DNA from: Aquimarina algicola
GTDB lineage: Bacteria > Bacteroidota > Bacteroidia > Flavobacteriales > Flavobacteriaceae
Reading direction: 5' to 3'
NCBI RefSeq assembly: GCF_006443095.1
Contig: NZ_VFWZ01000002.1
Span: 496,001-560,000, forward strand
Length of the DNA stretch: 64,000 nucleotides
Positions 16,814 through 25,409 of this stretch are shown here, one piece after another. The notes under the pieces were generated by a model. That model worked only from the letters and a program-made list of their open reading frames with translations, was not told the DNA's origin and searched no databases. Positions within the stretch are counted from its first letter, which is position 1. Each line of letters starts with the position of its first letter. The position numbers and the translations under genes were made by a program.

Positions 16814-18193
16814 ATGATTAGACGTAAAAAACTACCGCTTCAAAAACATGAAGGCTTATGCATTTATTGTTCAGACTCAGAATGCAGGAAGTATTTCTTT
16901 TCAACTCACAAAATGGAAACAAATGAAGCCGGTAAAAGAATCAAAAAAGAGTCCATTTGTAAAAAAGAAAACATCCCTTTTTCAAAATGTAATTCGTTTC
17001 ATAAGCACAAATATATGGCTCGATTTCAATTGCCAAATAGTGCTGGTGTCAAAACAAGCAGAACATTTGATGTTTCACAATACGAAGAAGCAGTAACAAA
17101 AACTATCGAATTCAAACAGGAAATTCATAATCAAATTTTCAGTACAATTACTACAGATTCACAACAAGAAACAAATAGCGCCTATCTACACGATGCCCAA
17201 ATTAGGTATTTAGAATTTCTAGCGAACATTAATGTTCCAGAACACGAAAAGGTTGAAAGATCAGAAAAACACATAGAAGAACAATATAAATGCATCAGGC
17301 TATTCAACCAATCATTGCAACAAAAAAAAATTAATAAAAAAGGAATTCCAATTCATAAAATCTCAGATTTACATGTTGGTTATTTCCATAAATTCTTATT
17401 AGAAGACATGGAGTATGCTAATAAAACATACAATAATAAAATCGGCTCCTTAAAAGGTTTTATGAAATGGGCAATAGACAACTATGAATTAACTATTAAA
17501 AATCCGTTTGAAAAAGTTAAACAAAGATCTACAAGAACTAATAAAACAACTATTACCAGGAATGAGTTTTTAGCCCTAATAGATCCGAATAACATGAATG
17601 CTGACAATGGTAAAATAGCAGTTGGTAAGGAAAAAAGAAAAAGAAATCTCTATCGAGATTACTTGTCCGATGGTATTGAGTTGTGTCTTCATACTGGAGG
17701 AAGAAGAGAAGAGGTTGTAGAACTCCAATGGAATATGATAAAAAAAATTAATGGAGAAATTGCTTACATAGAATTTAACAATTTAAAAGTAGAAAGAATT
17801 CTTGGTGAAGGCTTTAATGATAACGTCCAAACCAACATAATTCCAATCACAAAAGATTTAAAAAACTTATTAATAAGGCTAGGGTACAACGAACACAAAA
17901 ACACCAATAGATACATAATATGTCCTGATCGTAAAAATCAATCAACACATACTATTATGGATAATCTCTCAAAAGGCTTTACACATTTTTACAAACTGCT
18001 TAATACAGGTAGAGAATTACAAATGAAATGCCTTAGAAAAACATATCTAACTTATCTGAAATTGACTCTTAAAGGAGATATGAAAAAACTAGATTCACAT
18101 AGCACCGATGCAGTCTTGGAAAAACACTATATCGATGAAACAATTGTAAGTAAAGCTGTGGCTGAGATGACAATTTTCGGAAATGAAAACTAA
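16814..18193 (+). CDS. Tyrosine recombinase (integrase) with cysteine-rich N-terminus
   Basis: The 459-residue protein shows the tyrosine recombinase core: R297 in HTGGRREEVVELQW (box I), R408 in KCLRKTYLTYL (box II, normally HxLRHT), and the nucleophile Y439 in EKHYID after HSTDAVL. The second-box residues H-x-x-R are replaced by K-x-x-R, a recognised variation. A SAM-like core-binding domain occupies about 110-225. Unusually, the first 60 residues contain C16, C19, C24, C49 and C59, which could be a zinc-binding arm-type DNA-binding domain. The gene ends 166 bases before the tRNA-fMet 3' end, so it probably integrates the element there. Confidence 0.9.
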   Translation: MIRRKKLPLQKHEGLCIYCSDSECRKYFFSTHKMETNEAGKRIKKESICKKENIPFSKCNSFHKHKYMARFQLPNSAGVKTSRTFDVSQYEEAVTKTIEFKQEIHNQIFSTITTDSQQETNSAYLHDAQIRYLEFLANINVPEHEKVERSEKHIEEQYKCIRLFNQSLQQKKINKKGIPIHKISDLHVGYFHKFLLEDMEYANKTYNNKIGSLKGFMKWAIDNYELTIKNPFEKVKQRSTRTNKTTITRNEFLALIDPNNMNADNGKIAVGKEKRKRNLYRDYLSDGIELCLHTGGRREEVVELQWNMIKKINGEIAYIEFNNLKVERILGEGFNDNVQTNIIPITKDLKNLLIRLGYNEHKNTNRYIICPDRKNQSTHTIMDNLSKGFTHFYKLLNTGRELQMKCLRKTYLTYLKLTLKGDMKKLDSHSTDAVLEKHYIDETIVSKAVAEMTIFGNEN

Positions 18194-18198
18194 ATTTT

Positions 18199-18223
18199 GC
18201 GGTACGTAAGTGCGGTACGTAAG
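18199..18223. repeat. Two 12-bp direct repeats after the integrase
   Basis: GCGGTACGTAAG occurs at 18199-18210 and 18212-18223, one base apart, between the integrase stop codon and the tRNA. Short direct repeats next to an attachment site are typical of arm-type integrase or excisionase binding sites. The role is inferred. Confidence 0.6.
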
Positions 18224-18319
18224 CTTAAATTCCAATCAAAAACCCTTATAAACAGATTTACCAAAACTAATCAGCTAAATAAAAAAGGTGAAATTCATAT
18301 ATCAATCGAAAATAAAAAA

Positions 18320-18354
18320 TAAAAAAAATAACCCCCTGAAAATCAGAAGGTTAT
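18320..18354 (-). terminator. Rho-independent terminator of tRNA-fMet
   Basis: Read on the minus strand, ATAACC and GGTTAT (18349-18354 and 18328-18333) with inner CTGA/TCAG pairs form a stem followed by at least eight T. It lies four bases beyond the tRNA 3' end and would end its transcript before the integrase gene. Confidence 0.75.
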
Positions 18355-18358
18355 CTAG

Positions 18359-18431
<73 letters not shown>

Positions 18432-18461
18432 ATATATATTTTTGTTAGCTTCGTCCTCAGA

Positions 18462-18504
18462 GTTATGAGCCCGACGAGCTGCCTACTGCTCTATCTCGCG
18501 ATAT
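18462..18504 (-). pseudogene. 5' half-copy of tRNA-fMet
   Basis: The 43 bases match 18393-18435 at 41 positions. They comprise the tRNA from position 1 through the anticodon loop and first stem bases plus five bases of leader, in the same orientation, 69 bases upstream. Only 26 unrelated or decayed bases follow before the intact copy, so the 3' half is missing or eroded and this copy cannot fold. It may be the remnant of a tandem duplication or a scar of recombination at the anticodon loop, a known crossover position of tRNA-targeted integrases. Confidence 0.85.
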
Positions 18505-18511
18505 TGGATGG

Positions 18512-18542
18512 CAAATATACAACCATTTTCTATTTATACAAT
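18512..18542 (-). promoter_or_regulatory. Promoter of the tRNA-fMet locus
   Basis: On the minus strand ATTG (18542-18539) is followed after 19 bases by TATATTTG (18519-18512), the Bacteroidota housekeeping form TTG-N19-TAnnTTTG. Transcription would start about 12 bases before the half-copy and read into the intact tRNA. Confidence 0.65.
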
Positions 18543-18600
18543 ATTATTTTTACAAAAAAATTAAAAAAATATTCAACCTACTGTTATTAAACCAATTAAG

Positions 18601-18783
18601 TTATTGCTCTATACTTATCGCTTCAAAACTTATAAGTTCTTGTTCTTCAAATCTAGGATGGATTTCTATAGGATTACAACATACTTCGCAATCCTCTACA
18701 TATACTTGGTAGTTGACAGAAGGATCTAAAAGCATAGAAATCTCTTCCCAACAATATGGACATTGAAAAAAATGTTCGTACAT
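18601..18783 (-). CDS. CPXCG motif-containing cysteine-rich protein
   Basis: This 60-residue protein has CPYC at 8-11 and CEVCC at about 32-36, matching the two-cysteine-pair zinc ribbon of the small CPXCG family (about 60 residues). The second half ends in an acidic tail. Function is unknown in the family; the fold would bind one zinc ion. It is the first chromosomal gene right of the tRNA and lies just after the efflux operon on the same strand. Confidence 0.8.
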   Translation of the reverse strand: MYEHFFQCPYCWEEISMLLDPSVNYQVYVEDCEVCCNPIEIHPRFEEQELISFEAISIEQ

Positions 18784-18831
18784 AGTTTTTTGATTTTTTA
18801 AATCAAAAATAAGTATATCTATTTATCTATA

Positions 18832-20205
18832 TTAAAAGTCTATATTAAGCAACTGTCCTGTAAGTTGAAGCAATTGTAGTTCCGCTATTTTAGCATCATA
18901 TTTTGCTAAATTTTTATTTGTCTGAGCCGAAATAAGATTTATTTGTGCTTGGCGAAACTCAATCGAGGTAATTTGGCCTAACTTAAACCGTTCTTGAGAA
19001 CGTTCAAAATTATTTTCGTTAGTAATTACATTTTGCTGTTGAATTTTATAAACCTCTAATCTATTTTGATAATTCCCCAATGCATTAGCGATATCTCTTT
19101 CTACCTCTTTTATCACTTGATTTTTTGTGATTTCCTGGTTATCTAAAGCAATCTTAGAATTTTTCACTCTAGTTATTGTACTTCCACCATCAAAAAGATT
19201 CCATGTTAGTGTGACCCCACCTCGTAAAGTATATGTATCTGCCACATTACCTGGAAAAAAAGCAGAAGGAGGATTTCTATTTTCGTTCCAACCATATGAA
19301 CCTGTCAATCCAACAGTAGGCAAATAGCCCGATTTATTTACTTTAATATCATATTCGCTAATACGAATATTACTTTCATTTTGTAAAAGAGTAACATTAT
19401 TCTCGTTTGATTTTTCTAAATATTGATCCAACATAAGTTTAGGGATAAAGTTAATGATGGTATCGACTTCAAATCTTTCTTCAAGGTCATTGGCCAGAAT
19501 GACATTAAGGTCTCTCTTTGTATTTATTAATTGCTGTTTTGTGTTTAATAAGTTAATACTATCGTTAGCTACATCTACTTGTGCATTTAATACATTCAGT
19601 TTTGTATTCTGCCCATATTCAAATTGATAATTCGACCTCAATACACGTTCTCTAGAAATGCGCAACTGTTTATCTAAAATCCCTATGTTTTCTGAAAGTC
19701 TTGCTATTTCATAGTATACAGTAAAAAGCTGTAAAATAGTATTTTCTATAGTCTCTCTAGCTTGTAACCCTGTAAGGTTATATTGCTCTTTTAGTCGTCT
19801 ATAATTATAATATCTACCTAAGCCATCAAATAAAGTATAATCTAAGCTCAGTGAAGCATTGTACCTTTGTGTTTCTGCTCCTTCTATTCTAATATCAGGC
19901 CTGGGTTCTCCAGTGTCAGGGTTTACAGCACCTTGAAACCCTGTGTTAGAAGTAGCAGATTGATACTCTGCCCCTGCATTTGTTGTTAAAGAAGGTAGGT
20001 ATCCGGAGTTTAGCAAATGCTTATTATTTTTGGCTATTTCTATATTGTTGGTTGCAACTAATATTCCGAAATTATTTTCTAAAGTTAACCGGATTGCTTC
20101 ATTTTTGGTCAATTTCTGGGAATACATCTGACCCGAAATAAAAAGCAGAAGCAACTGCAATGTCAATATAAAATAATTAGGCTTGCAATTCAGGTTGCTG
20201 TTCAT
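18832..20205 (-). CDS. TolC family outer membrane efflux protein
   Basis: The protein has 457 residues: a signal peptide at about 1-29 (LQLLLLFISGQMYSQ), then the two structural repeats of outer membrane efflux proteins with long coiled helices (for example ILDKQLRISRERVLRSNYQFEYGQNTKL, mirrored near the C-terminus by FERSQERFKLGQITSIEFRQAQ). It forms the outer-membrane channel of the pump encoded upstream. Its start overlaps the end of the RND gene by 29 bases, so translation is coupled. Last gene of the adaptor-RND-TolC operon. Confidence 0.92.
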   Translation of the reverse strand: MNSNLNCKPNYFILTLQLLLLFISGQMYSQKLTKNEAIRLTLENNFGILVATNNIEIAKNNKHLLNSGYLPSLTTNAGAEYQSATSNTGFQGAVNPDTGEPRPDIRIEGAETQRYNASLSLDYTLFDGLGRYYNYRRLKEQYNLTGLQARETIENTILQLFTVYYEIARLSENIGILDKQLRISRERVLRSNYQFEYGQNTKLNVLNAQVDVANDSINLLNTKQQLINTKRDLNVILANDLEERFEVDTIINFIPKLMLDQYLEKSNENNVTLLQNESNIRISEYDIKVNKSGYLPTVGLTGSYGWNENRNPPSAFFPGNVADTYTLRGGVTLTWNLFDGGSTITRVKNSKIALDNQEITKNQVIKEVERDIANALGNYQNRLEVYKIQQQNVITNENNFERSQERFKLGQITSIEFRQAQINLISAQTNKNLAKYDAKIAELQLLQLTGQLLNIDF

Positions 20206-23200
20206 GTTCTTCTTTTTGTTCTTTAATTGCTCTCTCTACTTCTTCTTTTGTAATCTTATTACCGGTAACTAGCCATTTTGTTCCTACTTTTATATTATTA
20301 CTAAATGATAAAAACAGAGGAAGTGCTAATAATGTGAGGACAGTGGCAAAACCAATACCATATGCAATCGATATTGCCATAGGAATTAAAAATTTTGCTT
20401 GTCGACTTTCTTCAAAAATCAAAGGTGCTAAACCAGCAATAGTTGTTAGAGAAGTAAGAAAAATAGCTCTAAAACGAGATCTTCCTGCTTCATAAATAGC
20501 ATCATTAAAATTCATCCCCTCTCGCAGATTACTATTAAACTTTCCTATTAGTACCAAACCATCGTTAACCATAATACCGATTAATGCTATTATACCTAGC
20601 AAAGACAATATATTTATAGGAAATCCATGTATCCAATGCCCTAAAGCAACTGCCGGAAGACTTAAAGGAATTAGTAATAACAATAATAATGGTTGACTGT
20701 AACTTCTAAATGTAAAGGCAATTGTAATATAAATCAAAGCAAGTGCTGTAAGGCCTACCGGGCCTAACGAATCTAAAAATTTACCAGCTTCTCTATTTTG
20801 TCCTTCATACGATGGGGTTACTGTAGGGTATTTAGAAATAATTTCTGGCATAATAGAATTTCTAATTTCATTAAGAATGTCTGTAGAACTTATAGTTTCA
20901 GGGTCTTTAATATCTGCAGATATTTGTACTTCTCTTCTACTATCTAAGTGATTTACTGCCACATCACCTCGTTCAATACTATAATTTGCTATTTCGTTCA
21001 AAGGTATTCTTGCTCCCCCAGAAGTAGCTATTCTCATATTATCCAAATCCAAAATTGAAGAACGATTGTCTCTGTCATAGCGAACCCAAACACGAATCTC
21101 GTCTTGCCCTCTTTGAAATCTTTGGGCCTGGACTCCAAAAAAACCTGCTCGTACCTGAGTCATAACATCTCTAAGATTGAGTCCTAACGCATAAGCATTT
21201 TCTTTTAGCTCTAAACGTATTTCTTTAATTCCTTCTGGATCATTATCTGCCACATCTTTTAATCTTGAATCATTATCAAGAATCTCCTTAAGTTCTTTTT
21301 TTGCAGCTTTAAGCTCTTGTATATTATTTCCTAGTAAAGAAACCGAGACAGGACTACCTCCAAAATTACCCCCAGAACCAAAAATTAACCGTTCTGTGCC
21401 AAAAACAGGTCCTACTTTTTCTCTAATACGATTAGCTACAAGACCTGAGCTGATAGCATTTGGACGCTCTTCTCCAGGTAAAAGATTGATCCTTAAAGAG
21501 GCATTAGAAGATGTATTGATACTTCTTATCACATTTTCAAATAATTCTTTATCCTGATACTCTTCTTGACCTTTCAAAAATTCTTCTGTCAACTCCTTAT
21601 TTACGATCAATGCCTTTTCTTCTATCATAGAAATAATAGAATCTGTAACTCTTTCATTGGTACCATTAGGCATTCCTAAATCGATGGATACTACATCACT
21701 TGCAATACGAGGAAAAAAAGCAGTTCTTACTATACCACCTCCTATAGTACCTATACTCAATACAAGAAAAACTAAAAAGATTGAGAACATAAAAAACTTA
21801 TTTTTTAATGCAAATCTTAAAATGGGACTATATAGATTATTTCTTAACCAAACCATAATGCGATCTCCAAAAGCATTAATATTCCTTAGTTTAGCAAATA
21901 CCCGAGCAATCCCGCCTTTTGGTTTTTTATCTTGTGGTTTTAACGCTTTAGAATGTGCTAAATGAGCAGGGAGAATAATCAATGCTTCTACCAAAGAAAC
22001 AACCAAAGTAAGCACTACAATTACAGATACTTCTCCAAAAAAGTCTCCTATCCGACCATCTAGAAATAAGAAAATTCCAAAAGCTAATATTGTTGTTAGA
22101 ATAGCAGAAACAATAGGAGGAATTACCTCCATAGTACCATCTATCGCTGCCTGAACAGGACTTTTTCCTCTTTCATAATGTTGATATATATTTTCTGCTA
22201 TTACAATTCCATCGTCTACCAAAATACCAATCACGATGATCATCCCAAATAAGGAAAGTACATTAATTGTAACATTAAAAGAGCCTGCAAAAATAAACAT
22301 TCCCAAAAAGGCTACCGGTAATCCAAAAGCAACCCAAAATGCTAATCGCGTGTTTAGAAACAAAGAGAGAAAAGTAAGCACCAACAACATTCCTATAATC
22401 GCATTTTCAGTAAGCAATTTGGTACGCTGTACAAGTGTTATCGACCGATCACTAATTACATTGAGCTCAACATTATTATACTTTTGGTTGAAGGCTTCTA
22501 TATACTCTTTTGCTTTTTCTGCTGAAGAAATAAGGTCTTCTGTATTGGTACTAGTAATCTCTACATTAACTGCCAAATCACCATTAAAATAGGTTGCATT
22601 TGGAGTTTCTGAAAAACGATCTCTTATTTCTGCTACATCCTTAAGTCGAATGACTCTTCCAGAAGCATCTGCCCTAATAACTAGATTTGATAATTCGTTA
22701 CCGTAATAAGACCTATTATTTGCTCGAATCAAATATTCTTCTGCATCTGTTTTTATTGTTCCTCCTGTAGTGAGGATATTAGCTTGACTTACTGCTTGAG
22801 CAACCTGACTGAAACCTAGATCAAAGGCAAGTAAACTATTCTCGTTTACAGCAATCTCTATTTCTTCATCTGGATATCCACTAATGGTAATTTGCGAAAT
22901 CCCATCTATACCGCGAAGGTCATTTTCTATTTGTCTAGCTATTTGTTTTAATGTTACTAAAGGAATATCTCTACCACTTACTGCAAAATTAATTGTTGGA
23001 CGTATTGCCTCTTGTTTAGCCACAACAATTGGTTCCATTCCTGTCGGAAATGTAGGTACTCGATCAACAGCATTTTTCACTTCGAGTAACATAAAGTCTA
23101 TGTCTTTCCCTTTTTCAATTTCGACGTTAATATTACCGCTATTTTCTCTCGAAGTCGATGTAACTCGCTCTACTCCTTCTAACCCCTTTAGGTTATCTTC

Positions 23201-23404
23201 TATTTTAAGGATTACACCTTCTTCTATCTCTAGTGGTGATGCTCCGGGATAGGTAACATTAATATTTATATTTTTTGAATCTGTAAGCGGAAAAAAGGAA
23301 GACTTAAGTGATAATGCTCCAAATATACCAAATGCAAAAAAAGCAATTACAACAACATTTACAGCTACATGATACCTGATAAAATAAGAAATTATCTTTC
23401 GCAT
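20177..23404 (-). CDS. RND efflux transporter permease (HAE1/AcrB-type)
   Basis: The 1075-residue inner-membrane protein has the RND layout: one N-terminal helix, a large periplasmic loop, a block of helices at about 330-540, then a second loop and block. The fourth helix of the first half has GILVDDGIVIAENI with the two aspartates of the proton path, and the second half has GIMVNDGLVLIGKF. It lacks the methionine-rich sites of CusA-type metal pumps, so drugs, detergents or lipophilic compounds are the likelier substrates. It works with the adjacent adaptor and TolC proteins. Confidence 0.93.
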   Translation of the reverse strand: MRKIISYFIRYHVAVNVVVIAFFAFGIFGALSLKSSFFPLTDSKNININVTYPGASPLEIEEGVILKIEDNLKGLEGVERVTSTSRENSGNINVEIEKGKDIDFMLLEVKNAVDRVPTFPTGMEPIVVAKQEAIRPTINFAVSGRDIPLVTLKQIARQIENDLRGIDGISQITISGYPDEEIEIAVNENSLLAFDLGFSQVAQAVSQANILTTGGTIKTDAEEYLIRANNRSYYGNELSNLVIRADASGRVIRLKDVAEIRDRFSETPNATYFNGDLAVNVEITSTNTEDLISSAEKAKEYIEAFNQKYNNVELNVISDRSITLVQRTKLLTENAIIGMLLVLTFLSLFLNTRLAFWVAFGLPVAFLGMFIFAGSFNVTINVLSLFGMIIVIGILVDDGIVIAENIYQHYERGKSPVQAAIDGTMEVIPPIVSAILTTILAFGIFLFLDGRIGDFFGEVSVIVVLTLVVSLVEALIILPAHLAHSKALKPQDKKPKGGIARVFAKLRNINAFGDRIMVWLRNNLYSPILRFALKNKFFMFSIFLVFLVLSIGTIGGGIVRTAFFPRIASDVVSIDLGMPNGTNERVTDSIISMIEEKALIVNKELTEEFLKGQEEYQDKELFENVIRSINTSSNASLRINLLPGEERPNAISSGLVANRIREKVGPVFGTERLIFGSGGNFGGSPVSVSLLGNNIQELKAAKKELKEILDNDSRLKDVADNDPEGIKEIRLELKENAYALGLNLRDVMTQVRAGFFGVQAQRFQRGQDEIRVWVRYDRDNRSSILDLDNMRIATSGGARIPLNEIANYSIERGDVAVNHLDSRREVQISADIKDPETISSTDILNEIRNSIMPEIISKYPTVTPSYEGQNREAGKFLDSLGPVGLTALALIYITIAFTFRSYSQPLLLLLLIPLSLPAVALGHWIHGFPINILSLLGIIALIGIMVNDGLVLIGKFNSNLREGMNFNDAIYEAGRSRFRAIFLTSLTTIAGLAPLIFEESRQAKFLIPMAISIAYGIGFATVLTLLALPLFLSFSNNIKVGTKWLVTGNKITKEEVERAIKEQKEEHEQQPELQA

Positions 23405-23409
23405 ATTTT

Positions 23410-24570
23410 TTATTTTATATTGGTACTAATACTGTTACTATCTGAAGAAGTCTTTGATTCTTTTTCTTGAAATATCTTTACCAACATTCCTGCGTAAGCT
23501 CCGGGAACAGGTTTATTAAGAATTAATTTTCCGTCAGGTATTCCTTTTATAACTACTTTTTTGTCTGAAAAATGAACAGGGCTTACGTCTACAATATCAA
23601 GAATACTATCTTTAACGATAAAGATTTTATTTCCTTCTTCCAGCAAACGTCTATCAATCTCTATAGCATTTTCTTCTTTTTTTGCATCAAGATTTGCTTC
23701 TAGATACATCCCTTCTCTTAAAGAAGATTCATTAATCTCTATAAAAGCAGTTATCGTTTGTGTAGATTGATCAACTCTTCCATTTATTCTGGTTACAACA
23801 CCTGTAAATATTTTAGTTTTATCAAGGTTTGTAAGTTCTACTGATTTTCCTATTTGCAATAAATCTCCATATTCTTTTCCTACTGCCACTTCCATTTCAT
23901 AGCTATCGGTATCAATAAATTCTCCTAATTTTTGACCTTGCCGTATTAGTGTTCCTTCATTTACTAAAGCTTCAGTAAGTACTCCATCAAAAGGAGCATA
24001 TATAGTATACTTTGCCAAGCGTTGCTCCAAATTTTTCACATTGTAATATGATGTATAAATGTTTCTTCCTGTAATAAAGTATTTTTCTTTATCTGAAGTG
24101 GTTTCCGGAAGCTTTGGTGTTGATTTATTCATATCAAAGCTACCAAGATATGTTTGCCATTTATCATATACTTCTGGATAATCTAGACGTAAATCAGGCA
24201 TGATAGCAGTAATTTGATTATATAATTCACTTTTTGCAGATTGAACACTAGCAAAATATTCTGAAGCATCTATTCTTATTAAAGACTGCCCTTTTCTATA
24301 TTTTTGTCCTGTTTTAAAAAGTTTTGTCCCTCCTTGAAAAATACCTTGAACTTCAGAAAATAATTCAAGTCTTCTTTTTGCTATCAAATTTCCATTGGCT
24401 CCTATACGTATAGGTATAGTAGTGTTTTGTACAGTATCAACAAAAACAGTCTTGACCACTTTTGCAGGTCTCGGTTTTGGCCTTGTCTTACTGTCAATAA
24501 TCATCTTGGCGCCAAAAATAGCACCGATAATCAATAATACTCCTAATATAGATAGTATAATATTTCTCAT
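23410..24570 (-). CDS. RND efflux periplasmic adaptor subunit
   Basis: This 386-residue membrane fusion protein has an N-terminal membrane anchor (about 2-24) and then the split lipoyl/barrel-sandwich halves: ELFSEVQGIFQGGTKLFKTGQKYRKGQSLIRID near 70-100 and YTIYAPFDGVLTEALVNEGTLIRQGQKLGEFID near 192-225. A beta-barrel follows (MEVAVGKEYGDLLQIGKSVEL). The central hairpin is shorter than in AcrA. It lies five bases before the RND gene, first in the operon. The MarR regulator gene is just upstream, with a terminator between. Confidence 0.9.
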   Translation of the reverse strand: MRNIILSILGVLLIIGAIFGAKMIIDSKTRPKPRPAKVVKTVFVDTVQNTTIPIRIGANGNLIAKRRLELFSEVQGIFQGGTKLFKTGQKYRKGQSLIRIDASEYFASVQSAKSELYNQITAIMPDLRLDYPEVYDKWQTYLGSFDMNKSTPKLPETTSDKEKYFITGRNIYTSYYNVKNLEQRLAKYTIYAPFDGVLTEALVNEGTLIRQGQKLGEFIDTDSYEMEVAVGKEYGDLLQIGKSVELTNLDKTKIFTGVVTRINGRVDQSTQTITAFIEINESSLREGMYLEANLDAKKEENAIEIDRRLLEEGNKIFIVKDSILDIVDVSPVHFSDKKVVIKGIPDGKLILNKPVPGAYAGMLVKIFQEKESKTSSDSNSISTNIK

Positions 24571-24690
24571 AAAGCAATTTTGTTTAGACCTTGGAGGAGA
24601 AAGGCTTCACAAAACTATCAACATCAATACTATGGTGGAGTTAAAGAACTCATAAAAAATAAAATAGCTCATAAGGTTACTACAAAAACA

Positions 24691-24716
24691 AAAAAACACC
24701 CATCATTAGGTGTTTT
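24691..24716 (-). terminator. Rho-independent terminator of the MarR gene
   Basis: On the minus strand AAAACACC and GGTGTTTT pair around TAATGATG and are followed by a T-rich run. It lies 24 bases after the MarR stop, so the efflux operon probably has its own promoter in the 24571-24690 interval. Confidence 0.75.
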
Positions 24717-24740
24717 CTTTATCTTATATATATATCTTTT

Positions 24741-25199
24741 TTACTCTTCAGCTATATCGGCGATCTTCAGTTTTATCTTTTTGAGTGTTGTAATCAAGGT
24801 TTCTATTTCTTCTTCGCTAAGGCTTTCTTGTACTGCTGGTATTAGATCATACATGATTGGCTGTACCTTTTCTATTACCTCTTTTCCATAATCTGTGAGA
24901 AAAATACGATTAACTCTTCTATCATTTTCATCATTTTTACGAACCACTAGATTTTTACTCTCCATTGTATTTATTAATCTAGTCATAGATGTTTTGTCTC
25001 GGTGCGTTATAAATGCTAAATCATTTTGAGGCTGACCGTCATTTACATTTAAACGCTTTAGAACACTCCATTGTTCTTTAGATAAGTCCAATCCACTATT
25101 ATGAAATGCTTTTTGTACCAAAAAACCAAAGTCATAATGAATTTTGCCAACCCACGATAATGCATGTGCGTTTAAATCTATGGCTTTTATTTCACTCAT
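24741..25199 (-). CDS. MarR family transcriptional regulator
   Basis: The 152-residue protein has the winged helix of MarR proteins: LDLSKEQWSVLKRLNVNDGQPQ (about 37-58), the recognition helix in FITHRDKTSMTRLINTMESKNLV, and the wing DENDRRVNRIFLTDYG with the D-x-R motif near 97-102. It lies directly upstream of the adaptor-RND-TolC genes on the same strand and most likely represses or tunes that pump in response to a small molecule. A -7-like TATTTTTG at 25228-25235 (minus strand) is a possible promoter element. Confidence 0.9.
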   Translation of the reverse strand: MSEIKAIDLNAHALSWVGKIHYDFGFLVQKAFHNSGLDLSKEQWSVLKRLNVNDGQPQNDLAFITHRDKTSMTRLINTMESKNLVVRKNDENDRRVNRIFLTDYGKEVIEKVQPIMYDLIPAVQESLSEEEIETLITTLKKIKLKIADIAEE

Positions 25200-25409
25200 A
25201 AGTGCTATTATTTAATTTACCAAGACACAAAAATATTTATAAAAATCTAGTTGAACTTACAACAAACAATAAAAATATCACAAAAGTAACATACTGTTAT
25301 TTAGGTAACTTTAAAGTAACAAAAGTAAAAATATATCTTTCTAAAAATTAACTGCTAACGATTACGAAATCTCTAATTATTTTTTATTCTATTAAGAAAT
25401 ATGTAAAAA

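Larger units (their letters stand above)
1..18358. mobile_element. Right-hand part of an integrative element in tRNA-fMet
   Basis: The stretch from the left edge to the 3' end of tRNA-fMet holds genes typical of integrative or phage-like elements: a tyrosine recombinase with a small HTH/excisionase-like gene beside a tRNA, divergent repressor-like regulators, a winged-helix possible replication protein, a glycosyltransferase, many small unknown genes, and a helicase/methyltransferase pair of the polyvalent anti-restriction kind. To the right the genes are housekeeping. A recombinase gene ending next to a tRNA 3' end is the usual layout of a tRNA-targeted element. No conjugation genes and no structural phage genes are visible, so conjugative, mobilisable and prophage types cannot be told apart. 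The left end is outside the window unless the repeats near 6.75-6.83 kb mark an internal junction. Confidence 0.7.
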
